DNA of 64,000 bases from Paludibacteraceae bacterium (GTDB taxonomy: Bacteria > Bacteroidota > Bacteroidia > Bacteroidales > Paludibacteraceae). The position numbers were made by a program, and so were the translations under genes. The stretch covers positions 1 through 64,000 of the forward strand of contig JAFTZQ010000015.1 of NCBI GenBank assembly GCA_017464475.1, written 5' to 3'. The notes beneath the pieces were generated by a model. The model saw nothing but the letters and a program-made list of their open reading frames with translations. It was not told where the DNA came from and did no database searches. Positions 56,291 to 64,000 of the stretch are shown here, piece after piece (position 1 is the stretch's first letter; each line of letters opens with the position of its first letter).

Positions 56291-59200
56291 AAACAAAAAT
56301 TTTTACATTATTACTTGCGCTTGCAGCAAGCGTAGGAACTCTTTTCGCCTCCAACACAAAAGTGGGTGACATTTGGTATGACTTCAATAGTAGTACGCAA
56401 ACCGCGTCTGTTACATACCGAGGGTCAGATTATAATTCCTACGACAACGAATATTCTGGTTCGGTTGTCATCCCCTCGTCCGTAACTTATAGTGGAAAGA
56501 TATATCGCGTCACAAGCATAGGAGCAAATGCGTTCTCTGGCTGTAGCGGTTTGACCTCTATTACGATTGGTAATAGTGTCACCAGCATTGGAAGTAGCGC
56601 TTTCCGAGGATGCAGTGGTTTAACCACTGTAACAATCCCTAATAGCGTCACTAGCATTGGAGATGGTGCTTTCTATAATTGCAGCGGTTTGACCTCTATT
56701 ACGATTGGTAATAGTGTCACCAGCATTGCAGAAGGTACTTTCTTTAATTGCGGCGGTTTGACTCATGTGGACATTCCTAATAGCGTCAAAAGCATTGGAA
56801 ATGAGGCCTTCTTTAATTGCATCGGTTTGACTTATGTGACCATTCCTAATAGCGTCAAAAGCATTGGAGGTGGTGCTTTCTTTGAATGCAAAGGTTTAAA
56901 TTCCATTGAGATTCCCAATAGCGTCAAAAGCATTGGAAATAGTGCTTTCCATGATTGCAGCGGTTTGACCTCTATTACGATTGGTAATAGTGTCACCAGC
57001 ATTGGAAATAGTGCTTTCTATGATTGCAGCGGTTTAACCTCAGTGACGATTCCCAATAGCGTCAAAAGTATTGGAGATGGAGCTTTCTCAAATTGCAGTG
57101 GATTGACTTATGTGGCTATTCCCAATAGCGTCACTAGCATTGGGAGTAGCGCTTTCAATGGATGCAGCGGGTTGACCTCTATTGTAGTTGAAGATGGGAA
57201 TGTGGTATATGATAGCCGCAATGATTGCAATGCGATTATAAAAACAGCCACTAATACACTTATAGCAGGTTGTCAAAATACAATTATTCCCAATAGCGTC
57301 ACAAGCATTGGAGATAATGCTTTCAATGGATGCAGTGGTTTGACATCTATCGAGATTCCCAATAGCGTCACAAGCATAGGAGATTGGGCTTTCCAAAATT
57401 GCAGCGGTTTGACCTCTGTTATGATTCCTATTAGCGTCACAAGTATTGGGAAATCTGCTTTCGAATATTGCAGCAGTTTGACCTCTTTTGAAATTCCCAA
57501 TAGCATCACCAGCATTGCAGAAGGTACTTTCTTTAAATGCAGCGGTTTGACATCTGTTACGATTCCTATTAGCGTCAAAAGCATTGGAGATGGTGCTTTT
57601 GCCTATTGTAGCAGTTTGATCTCTGTTACGATTGGTAATAGTGTCACCAGCATTGGAATGAGTGCTTTCTATGATTGCAGCGGTTTGACTTATGTTACGA
57701 TTCCCAATAACGTCACTAGTATTGGAAGTAGCGCTTTCCGAGGATGCAGTGGTTTAACCACTGTAACCATCGAAGCAGAAACTCCACCTACCTTAGGAAG
57801 TTCTATCGAGAATGTTTTCGATAGCAGATATTTAACATCCATTTATGTTCCATGCGGGACTTCGGAAACTTATCGAACGGCAGCAGGCTGGTCAAGTTAT
57901 GCATCTAAAATCAAAGAACAATCACTACCTTATGCCATTACTACCAATGCTTTGAACGGTACCATATCTATTGACTCTATTTGTTTAGATATTACGCTTA
58001 CTGCCATTCCCAATGAAGGCTACTATTTCACACAATGGTCCGATGGGAATAAGGATAATCCGAGGAGTTTTGTCCTTACCCAAGACACGACATTTACAGC
58101 CGAGTTCTCAAATCAATATAGAATCAATATTACTTGCAATGAGGAGTATGGTACTATTATAGGGGAAAATGGAACGTTTGAATATCTTTCGGAACATACA
58201 TATGAAGCTGTTCCAAATAGTGGTTATCATTTTACGCAATGGTCCGATGGGAATAAGGATAATCCACGTACAATTATCCTCACCCAAGACACATCATTAA
58301 CAGCTGAATTCTCAAAACAATATAGCATTCATGTTAGCTGCAATGAGGAACAAGGTTCTATTAATGGAGAAAATGGAATGTTTGATTATCTCTCGGAACA
58401 TACATATGAGGCTGTTCCTAATAGTGGTTATTATTTTGTTAAATGGTCCGACGGGAATAAGGATAATCCACGCACAATAGTTCTTACTCAAGATACTTCT
58501 TTAACAGCAATTTTTGACATTTTATACAATGTATCTGTTCTGTCTGATGATCCTACAATGGGTTCTGCTTCTTTTAGCGATCTGTTAGAAACACAGAGTT
58601 TAAATTATGGTCAATACCCAATAGGAACAAACCTTATTGCCAAAGCAATACCTAATCAAGGTTATAAATTCTCACATTGGAGTGATGGCCTTTCCGCTAA
58701 TCCCAGAGGAATAACAGTTCAGTCCGATATCAATTTGAAAGCTTATTTTGAATTAGAGCAGAATAGTTACACCGTCACCGTTTCATCTGCCAATAGTTCG
58801 ATGGGTACCGTTTCAGGAGGAGGCACATACGAAGAAGGACAGACAGCAACCGTTACAGCCACGCCTAAGAGCGGCTATAAGTTTACACGCTGGAGCAATG
58901 GTAGTACAACTAATCCTTATTCGTTTACGGTAACACGTGATGTTTCGCTTACTGCTTATTTTGAACAAATACCCGCCTCGCAATCAGAATCTAAGTTCTG
59001 GAATATAAGTGATGCTGCGTTTAACTCTCTCGGCACAATCACATCTCAAACAACAATCAATGGTTTAACTATTCATGCCACGGCTAACAAACCAATAGTG
59101 GTAGATGCTGACGCAAGAGAAATAAATGGTTATTCTTTCACTCACCGCCTCAAGTTCGGTGGAACAGGAGCAAGTAACGCACGAATGCTCTCCTTTAGAG

Positions 59201-60558
59201 TGGATGGTGATTGCGATATTGATATTTATTTAATGTCCGCTTCCGGAAGTGCAGATCGCACGCTTAATGTAGATAAAGGCAGTTTTGGAAATACAATTCA
59301 ACAAATTCCTGCATATGGAAGTACTATTTTCAGAGGAAATGTACATTATGTAGGCGGAGCTACGACAATCTATTTATATTCTCCAAGTAGCGGAGTAAAT
59401 ATCTATGCCATTCAAGTTTCTTATGGTTCTACTCCGACGCCGACAGAACCAATTATGGTAACATGCGCAGAGGCTGCACAAATAGCATCTTCTTTGTCTC
59501 ATAATACCCAAACATCCGAAACATATATTGTAACCGGATATATTACAGAAACCGATGGTGTTGTTTCGCGAGGACAACAGATATTCTGGATGGCAGATAC
59601 CCAAAATGGCGGTAAGGTATTCGAGAGTTATTGGGGTAATGTGACAGAAAAAATGCTTGTGGGAGACAAAGTATCAGTAGAAGGAAAGATTATGAGATAC
59701 AACTCTATCTATGAAATTAAGAATGGAGACGTGACCTTAATAGAAAGAGATAGTCCATCACAATCATTCACCGTCACCGTTTCATCTGCCAATAGTTCGA
59801 TGGGTACCGTTTCAGGAGGAGGCACATACGAAGAAGGACAGACAGCAACCGTTACAGCCACTCCTAAGAGCGGATATAAATTCACACGCTGGAGCAATGG
59901 TAGTACAGCTAATCCTTATTCGTTTACGGTAGCAAGTGATGTTTCGCTTACTGCTTATTTTGAACAATCAACAACACCGCAATCAGAATCTAAGTTCTGG
60001 AATATAAGTGATGCTGCGTTTAATTCTCTCGGCACAATCACATCTCAAACGACAATCAATGGTTTAACTATTCATGCCACGGCTAACAAACCGATAGTGG
60101 TAGATGCTGACGCAAGAGAAATAAATGGTTATTCTTTCACTCACCGCCTCAAGTTCGGTGGAACAGGAGCAAGTAACGCACGAATGCTCTCCTTTAGAGT
60201 GGATGGTGATTGCGATATTGATATTTACTTAATGTCAGCTTCCGGAAGTGCAGACCGTACACTTAATGTAGATAAAGGTAGTTTTGGAAATACAATTCAA
60301 CAAATTCCGGCATATGGAAGCACTATCTCCGAAGGAAATGTACACTATGCAGGTGGTGCAACTACTATATATCTATATTCTCCCAGCAGTGGTGTAAATA
60401 TCTATGCAATCCGTGTAACATATGGAGGAAAAGAGGAAGGAATTGACGACTTATATGTACAACCTCAAGAGGAAGCAAGCAAAATCCTTCATAACGGTCA
60501 AATCTTCATCCTCCGTGGTGACAAGACCTATACCCTTCAAGGGCAGGAGGTGAAGTAA
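56287..60558 (+). CDS. BspA-type LRR surface protein with InlB-like repeats
   Basis: 1423 residues. Signal peptide, then 17 LRR_5 units of about 23 residues (NSVTSIGxSAFxxCSGLTS; residues 75-500). Next come InlB-B/Flg_new-type repeats (GYYFTQWSDGNKDNPR..; about 550-890), a first tandem module of about 210 residues, an OB-fold DUF5689-like domain (SETYIVTGYITETDGVV..), a near-identical second tandem module, and the tail NGQIFILRGDKTYTLQGQ. Probably an adhesin. LRR units are also highly alike at the DNA level. Confidence 0.88.
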   Translation: MKTKIFTLLLALAASVGTLFASNTKVGDIWYDFNSSTQTASVTYRGSDYNSYDNEYSGSVVIPSSVTYSGKIYRVTSIGANAFSGCSGLTSITIGNSVTSIGSSAFRGCSGLTTVTIPNSVTSIGDGAFYNCSGLTSITIGNSVTSIAEGTFFNCGGLTHVDIPNSVKSIGNEAFFNCIGLTYVTIPNSVKSIGGGAFFECKGLNSIEIPNSVKSIGNSAFHDCSGLTSITIGNSVTSIGNSAFYDCSGLTSVTIPNSVKSIGDGAFSNCSGLTYVAIPNSVTSIGSSAFNGCSGLTSIVVEDGNVVYDSRNDCNAIIKTATNTLIAGCQNTIIPNSVTSIGDNAFNGCSGLTSIEIPNSVTSIGDWAFQNCSGLTSVMIPISVTSIGKSAFEYCSSLTSFEIPNSITSIAEGTFFKCSGLTSVTIPISVKSIGDGAFAYCSSLISVTIGNSVTSIGMSAFYDCSGLTYVTIPNNVTSIGSSAFRGCSGLTTVTIEAETPPTLGSSIENVFDSRYLTSIYVPCGTSETYRTAAGWSSYASKIKEQSLPYAITTNALNGTISIDSICLDITLTAIPNEGYYFTQWSDGNKDNPRSFVLTQDTTFTAEFSNQYRINITCNEEYGTIIGENGTFEYLSEHTYEAVPNSGYHFTQWSDGNKDNPRTIILTQDTSLTAEFSKQYSIHVSCNEEQGSINGENGMFDYLSEHTYEAVPNSGYYFVKWSDGNKDNPRTIVLTQDTSLTAIFDILYNVSVLSDDPTMGSASFSDLLETQSLNYGQYPIGTNLIAKAIPNQGYKFSHWSDGLSANPRGITVQSDINLKAYFELEQNSYTVTVSSANSSMGTVSGGGTYEEGQTATVTATPKSGYKFTRWSNGSTTNPYSFTVTRDVSLTAYFEQIPASQSESKFWNISDAAFNSLGTITSQTTINGLTIHATANKPIVVDADAREINGYSFTHRLKFGGTGASNARMLSFRVDGDCDIDIYLMSASGSADRTLNVDKGSFGNTIQQIPAYGSTIFRGNVHYVGGATTIYLYSPSSGVNIYAIQVSYGSTPTPTEPIMVTCAEAAQIASSLSHNTQTSETYIVTGYITETDGVVSRGQQIFWMADTQNGGKVFESYWGNVTEKMLVGDKVSVEGKIMRYNSIYEIKNGDVTLIERDSPSQSFTVTVSSANSSMGTVSGGGTYEEGQTATVTATPKSGYKFTRWSNGSTANPYSFTVASDVSLTAYFEQSTTPQSESKFWNISDAAFNSLGTITSQTTINGLTIHATANKPIVVDADAREINGYSFTHRLKFGGTGASNARMLSFRVDGDCDIDIYLMSASGSADRTLNVDKGSFGNTIQQIPAYGSTISEGNVHYAGGATTIYLYSPSSGVNIYAIRVTYGGKEEGIDDLYVQPQEEASKILHNGQIFILRGDKTYTLQGQEVK
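58770..59411 (+). repeat. Tandem 640-bp module, first copy
   Basis: From CACCGTCACCGTTTCATC to ATCTATGCCATT; encodes GGTYEEGQTATVTATPKSGY and FWNISDAAFNSLGTIT. It matches 59769-60410 almost base for base. Confidence 0.9.
59769..60410 (+). repeat. Tandem 640-bp module, second copy
   Basis: Same length and near-identical sequence as 58770-59411; separated from it by an OB-fold domain. Substrate for homologous recombination. Confidence 0.9.
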
Positions 60559-60599
60559 AGCCGCACATAAATGAGCGATGCATAAACGCTAATAAAGCG

Positions 60600-60810
60600 G
60601 AATGTTCGCTTCTCTAATCACTGTGCGGCGGGCGGGATATAATTCCGCGGGAACGGACATACAAGGCGGGCAATCGAATTGCCCTGAAAAAGAAGAAAAT
60701 AAAAGCGGAATACAATTCCGCGAAAGTGCCAAGAAAGAAAACTCGCGCAAGGATGCGCGAGAAGAAAGCAAAGAAAATCGGCGGGGGAAACCTCGCCGGT
60801 TTTTGTAAAT
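60600..60810. repeat. Mosaic of short hairpins
   Basis: A series of small palindromes with 6-7-bp arms: GGGCAATCGAATTGCCC, GCGGAATACAATTCCGC, CTCGCGCAAGGATGCGCGAG, GGCGGGGGAAACCTCGCC. No gene in 60559-61001 is convincing. A similar mosaic is at 61445-61600. Confidence 0.75.
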
Positions 60811-60837
60811 CACCGGAAATGGGAACAAAATTTGCAT

Positions 60838-60862
60838 ATTTCAGACTTTTTTTGTATCTTTG
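60838..60862 (+). promoter_or_regulatory. Promoter of MxK gene f
   Basis: -7 box TATCTTTG at 60855-60862 with TTTGC upstream; leader of about 135 bases including the CTAGGTAT array. Confidence 0.75.
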
Positions 60863-60947
60863 CAGCGAAAAAACATACAAGGGACAAAAAGGATTGGTAG
60901 AAGCAATGGATCGTGTATCGATCGAATTCACACACCATTTATATTGT

Positions 60948-60973
60948 CTAGGTATGGTCTAGGTATCGTCTAG
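60948..60973. repeat. CTAGGTAT array (period 11) upstream of MxK gene f
   Basis: CTAGGTATGGT, CTAGGTATCGT, CTAGC; the same unit and period as the array at 42454-42493, upstream of MxK gene e. Confidence 0.88.
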
Positions 60974-61001
60974 CTTAATATGCATTCAAAACGATAATTC
61001 T

Positions 61002-61436
61002 ATGGGAAAAGTAAAGTATCATGTGGTCATAGACAAACTGACCGGAGCACTGGACAGTAAGCAATACGGTGAGAGCCACGGCATGCGGATGGTATCGCGT
61101 TACCGCAAAGGGAGCGGCGATGAGCACCAGATTTATTTCTTGCGCAAACATGAGGGAGCGTGGTCCGAGGGAGCGACGCGCAACCGCGAGTTAATCAAGG
61201 CCGCGCAGAAACGCGCCCACGCCATAGACAAAGCCGCCCGCAAGCCGGAGGAGTGTACCGCGGAGGCTGTAGCGGAGGCAAAGGAGTGGCAGGAGCGGTT
61301 TCAAGCGTACCGCGCCGGAATAAAAGAAGGCGAAAGAGGGTACGGGAGTCTGTACACGTACACGTATGTGCAGATATACAGGGAGATGAGAGGGGTAACT
61401 CCCGGCTCTAACGCGCCGAGCCCCGAACAAAGCTAA
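61002..61436 (+). CDS. MxK-family small protein (f), unknown function
   Basis: 144 residues. MGKVKYHVVIDKLTGALD opens with the family motif. Then a basic region (RMVSRYRKGSGDE, YFLRKHEGAWSEGATRNRELIKAAQKRAHAI), a helical EAKEWQERFQAYRAG and the Tyr-rich YGSLYTYTYVQIYREMRG. It sits between two hairpin mosaics, behind a CTAGGTAT array. The longest, best conserved member of the group here. Confidence 0.75.
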   Translation: MGKVKYHVVIDKLTGALDSKQYGESHGMRMVSRYRKGSGDEHQIYFLRKHEGAWSEGATRNRELIKAAQKRAHAIDKAARKPEECTAEAVAEAKEWQERFQAYRAGIKEGERGYGSLYTYTYVQIYREMRGVTPGSNAPSPEQS

Positions 61437-61444
61437 GACGCACC

Positions 61445-61600
61445 AAAAGGGCAAAGAAAAACGGCGGATACAATCCGCCGGAAACAGACATACAGGACGG
61501 CGGAGGCGGCGTTTGGCAAACGCCTGCAACTACCAAGAATCAGCAGGCGGACAATCGGATTGTCCTGAAAAAGAAGAAAGAAACGCGCAAGAATGCGCGG
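61445..61600. repeat. Mosaic of short hairpins, second
   Basis: GGCGGATACAATCCGCC, GGCGTTTGGCAAACGCC, GGACAATCGGATTGTCC, ACGCGCAAGAATGCGCG. Same style and loop words (ACAAT, CAAxAATG) as 60600-60810. The 302-bp gap 61437-61738 holds this and the terminator below. Confidence 0.75.
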
Positions 61601-61649
61601 AGAAGGGGGGAACTAAAGGCGAAGGGGGAAGGCAGGAAACAAAACAAAC

Positions 61650-61676
61650 AAGGTACGCGCGTGTGCGCGTACCTTA
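61650..61676. terminator. Terminator between convergent genes
   Basis: AAGGTACGCGC, loop GTGT, GCGCGTACCTT, an 11-bp perfect stem between the MxK gene f and the phosphomutase. Confidence 0.8.
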
Positions 61677-61682
61677 TTTATA

Positions 61683-61733
61683 CTAGTTGGCTAGACGACT
61701 AGGAAACTAGGAGAACTAGCCTACTAAGGAGAT
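61683..61733. repeat. ACTAG-type degenerate array
   Basis: ACTAGTT, GCTAGAC, GACTAGG, AACTAGG, GAACTAG, CCTACTAAG at 7-8-bp spacing. Confidence 0.6.
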
Positions 61734-61738
61734 TCTAT

Positions 61739-63520
61739 TTAGAGACCGAGGGATTTCTTGATCTCCGGAACGCGGGCTTCGGCTTCGGCGGTGCAACGCT
61801 CGTAGTCAGCACCGGTGAATGGTTTGCCGGATTTAACCGGAATCTCGAAATAGAACTTGATCTTCGGCTCGGTACCCGAGGGACGAACAGAGACTTTCAA
61901 GCCGCCCTCGGTGAAGTACTGGAGTACATTGGAAGTCGCGTTCAAAGGCATTTCTATTTTCTCATTTACCCATTTACCATTTTCCAATTTTTTCTGTTCG
62001 AGGAGTTTGAAGTCTTTGATCTTAACCACTTTCTCGCCTGCAATCTCCTGCGGCGGGTTCTCGCGATAGTTCTTCATCATAGCCTGGATCTCCTCTGCAC
62101 CCGTCTTACCCGGACGAACGACGTTGATGGTCGTCTCGCGCTGGAAGCCGTAGTCCTCGTATATCTTGAGGAGGTAGTCATAGAGGGTCATGCCGTTATC
62201 CTTGGCATACGCAGCGATCTCGCAGATAAGGCAGATAGCCGAAGGCGAACATTTATCGCGAACGGCGTCATACGGCAGGAAGCCGAAGGACTCTTCGCCG
62301 CCACCGATATATTTGCGCTTGCCTTCCCACATACGGATACGGTTGGCAATCCATTTGAAGCCGGTGTATTCATCGGTGAGGGTAACGCCCTGCGCGTCGG
62401 CAATCTTGCGGATGAGCTCGGAGGTAACGATGGTCTTGACGATGAACATATCATCGCGGAACTTGCCCAGACGCTTCATGTTGTTGATGATGTAGTAATG
62501 GTACATGATGTTGGTCTGGTTACCATTGATGATGACCCACTCGCCTTTGTCGTTACGGCAAACGATAGCGATACGGTCTGCATCCGGGTCGGAAGCGATC
62601 ACGAGGTCAGCGCCCAGCTTGGTGCCCAGTTTCATACCGAGGGTCATTGCCTCAGCGTTCTCCGGGTTCGGGGAAACGACGGTCGGGAAGTTACCATCAA
62701 TGACCATCTGCTCGGGCACCACGTGGATGTTTTGGAAGCCCCATGAGCGCAGACAGAGCGGCACGATCTGGCGTCCGGCTCCGTGCATCGGGGTATAGAC
62801 GATATTGAGGTCTTTCTGGCGCAGGATGGTCTCTTGGTCGATCATAACAGACTTAACCGCCATCATGTAGTCGTAGTCCATCTCGCCGCCGATGATCTCA
62901 ATGAGGTCTTTGTCAGCCTCCCATTTGACATCCGCGAGGGTTACTTTGTTGACTTCGTCAATAATTCCTTGGTCATGCGGCTGGAGCACCTGCGAACCAT
63001 CCTCCCAATAAGCCTTGTAGCCGTTGTACTCTTTGGGGTTGTGAGAAGCGGTGACGTTGACACCGCCTTGGCATTTGAGTTGACGGATAGCGAAGGAGAC
63101 CTCCGGCGTCGGACGCAGGGACTCAAAGAGATAGACCTTGATTCCGTTAGCAGAGAAGATATTGGCTACGGTCTCCGCGAACATACGTCCGTTATTACGG
63201 CAGTCGTGACCTACCACCACTGCTACACGACCGTTCTGGACATGCTCAAAGCCGCCTTGTTTCTGTACCTTGAGGAGGTAGTTAGCATAGCCCTGGGTAG
63301 CCATGGCTACGATGTACTTGTTCATTCGGTTGGTACCCGGTCCCATGATACCGCGCAATCCGCCGGTGCCAAATTCGAGGGTACGATAGAAAGCGTCGAT
63401 GAGTTCGGTTTTGTCCTCCGCCTCCATCATAGCTTTCACTTGTGCGCGGGTCTCCGCGTCGAACGGTTCGCGAGTCCAAACCTCAGCGACCGACATCACT
63501 TGTTTCAATTCTTCGTTCAT
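61739..63520 (-). CDS. Phosphoglucomutase/phosphomannomutase
   Basis: 593 residues. Active-site phosphoserine loop TASHNP (about residue 155), metal loop DPDADR (about 309), sugar loop GGEESFGF (about 398) and phosphate loop RPSGTEPKIKFY. Interconverts hexose-1- and hexose-6-phosphates. A repeat-derived peptide is in frame near residue 510 (KKLENGKWVNEKIE, from ATTTACC-type units) between the last domains. Probably co-transcribed with hpt, from which an ATTAAAA repeat-filled 32-bp gap separates it. Confidence 0.93.
   Translation of the reverse strand: MNEELKQVMSVAEVWTREPFDAETRAQVKAMMEAEDKTELIDAFYRTLEFGTGGLRGIMGPGTNRMNKYIVAMATQGYANYLLKVQKQGGFEHVQNGRVAVVVGHDCRNNGRMFAETVANIFSANGIKVYLFESLRPTPEVSFAIRQLKCQGGVNVTASHNPKEYNGYKAYWEDGSQVLQPHDQGIIDEVNKVTLADVKWEADKDLIEIIGGEMDYDYMMAVKSVMIDQETILRQKDLNIVYTPMHGAGRQIVPLCLRSWGFQNIHVVPEQMVIDGNFPTVVSPNPENAEAMTLGMKLGTKLGADLVIASDPDADRIAIVCRNDKGEWVIINGNQTNIMYHYYIINNMKRLGKFRDDMFIVKTIVTSELIRKIADAQGVTLTDEYTGFKWIANRIRMWEGKRKYIGGGEESFGFLPYDAVRDKCSPSAICLICEIAAYAKDNGMTLYDYLLKIYEDYGFQRETTINVVRPGKTGAEEIQAMMKNYRENPPQEIAGEKVVKIKDFKLLEQKKLENGKWVNEKIEMPLNATSNVLQYFTEGGLKVSVRPSGTEPKIKFYFEIPVKSGKPFTGADYERCTAEAEARVPEIKKSLGL
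61952..61994. repeat. ATTTACC heptad array inside the phosphomutase gene
   Basis: TTTTCTC ATTTACCC ATTTACC ATTTTCC AATTTTTTC, in frame. Confidence 0.72.
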
Positions 63521-63552
63521 GGCAATAGTAATTAAAAATTATAAATTAAAAA
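63521..63552. repeat. ATTAAAA/ATTATAA heptad array
   Basis: ATTAAAA ATTATAA ATTAAAA ATTATTT fills the gap between hpt and the phosphomutase gene. Confidence 0.7.
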
Positions 63553-64000
63553 TTATTTTTTCACTTTATAGATGGCATCAAGGTTTCGCATGAAGCCGTC
63601 GAAATCGAGTCCGTACCCGATGACGAACTCCTCGGATATCTCATGTCCGACATAGTCGGGTTTGGCATCATCGTACTCCAGTTTAGCGGGTTTGAAGAGC
63701 ATAGTAGCCACCCGGACCGAGTTCGCGCCATGCGCACGGAGATGCGCTTTGAGTTGGTGGATCGTCAGTCCCGTGTCCACTATATCCTCCACGATGATCA
63801 CATCGCGCTGGTCCACCACTTGCTGGAGCGGCACGATGAACTCCAGTTGTCCGGTAGTAGCCATACCGAAATAGGAGCTGACGCGGATGAAGGTCTGTTC
63901 GCACCGGATATCCTTATCAAGCGCCCGGATGAGGTCCGCGGCAAAGACAAAAGCGCCGTTGAGGACCACGACAAAGAGCGGTTCCTTATCCCGGTAGTCC
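63553..64000 (-). CDS. hpt: Hypoxanthine phosphoribosyltransferase, 5' part outside the window
   Basis: Purine salvage: hypoxanthine/guanine + PRPP to nucleotide. PRPP-binding VIIVEDIVDTGLT is present. LFVVVLNGAFVFAADL runs into the window edge and 5' codons lie beyond 64000, so the internal Met at 63969 is not the start. About 148 of the usual 175-180 residues are visible. Confidence 0.93.
   Translation of the reverse strand, partial: DYRDKEPLFVVVLNGAFVFAADLIRALDKDIRCEQTFIRVSSYFGMATTGQLEFIVPLQQVVDQRDVIIVEDIVDTGLTIHQLKAHLRAHGANSVRVATMLFKPAKLEYDDAKPDYVGHEISEEFVIGYGLDFDGFMRNLDAIYKVKK

Noticed and set aside
60726..60962. 78-codon frame before the MxK gene at 61002
   Set aside because: It reads through hairpins and the -7 box of the downstream promoter; no conserved feature.

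Overview
The window reads as a chromosomal segment of a Bacteroidota bacterium, most likely an uncultured gut-type member of the order Bacteroidales. The evidence is SusC/SusD pairs, GH32 lipoproteins, BspA-type leucine-rich-repeat proteins with type 9-like C-terminal tails, a PBP-AraC membrane regulator, a K+/H+ antiporter, the lpxD-lpxC-lpxA order, and promoters of the Bacteroidetes type (TAnnTTTG -7 box shortly before the start codon) ahead of most transcription units. The genus cannot be fixed from the sequence.

Layout. 1-12.9 kb is a fructan polysaccharide-utilisation locus on the minus strand: PBP-AraC sensor, SusC, SusD, a DUF4960-like surface lipoprotein, a divergent GH32 lipoprotein, two paralogous secreted proteins and a canonical GH32. 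The susC and terminal GH32 promoters carry the same operator-like block of about 100 bp. 12.9-16.3 kb holds small minus-strand genes, four of them from one paralogous family of unknown function with an MxK...G N-terminal motif, plus a phage-like small protein and a frameshifted HTH gene. 16.3-28.4 kb is a surface-protein operon: a small membrane peptide, a 3246-residue giant protein, an LRR protein, a 41-residue peptide and a lipoprotein. 28.6-31.4 kb has an AAA ATPase followed by decayed regulators (frameshifted TPR-AraC gene, truncated ECF sigma). 31.5-53.6 kb is mostly housekeeping: rRNA methyltransferase, DEAD-box helicase, SDR, antiporter, thioredoxin, aroB, phoH, HsdR_N-like protein, glnS, HD hydrolase-lpxD-lpxC-lpxA, ssb, FemAB-like, two glycosyltransferases, a TonB-like protein, recG, rpsU and tRNA-Leu. 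53.8-64 kb has tcdA, a RelE-type toxin-antitoxin pair, a structured non-coding segment, an unknown gene coupled to a 1423-residue LRR/InlB-like protein, another MxK-family gene, a phosphosugar mutase and the 3' part of hpt.

The most striking feature belongs to no single gene. Nearly every junction, and many core genes, carry short degenerate tandem arrays with a period near 7 bp (sometimes 8, 11 or 12). Each locus has its own unit, and several arrays sit in frame inside conserved enzymes (recG, ssb, the phosphomutase, the SDR, the HD hydrolase). A second dispersed family is a G/C-rich palindromic element (AACCCCACCC...CAAGGGAGGG, short and long forms), also found in frame inside glnS, lpxD, aroB (twice), tcdA (twice), GH32, the PBP-AraC regulator and others. 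Together they suggest genome-wide insertion of non-gene repeats into surface loops of essential proteins, comparable in kind to cyanobacterial heptanucleotide repeats and Rickettsia palindromic elements. I treat this as the best candidate for something undescribed here.
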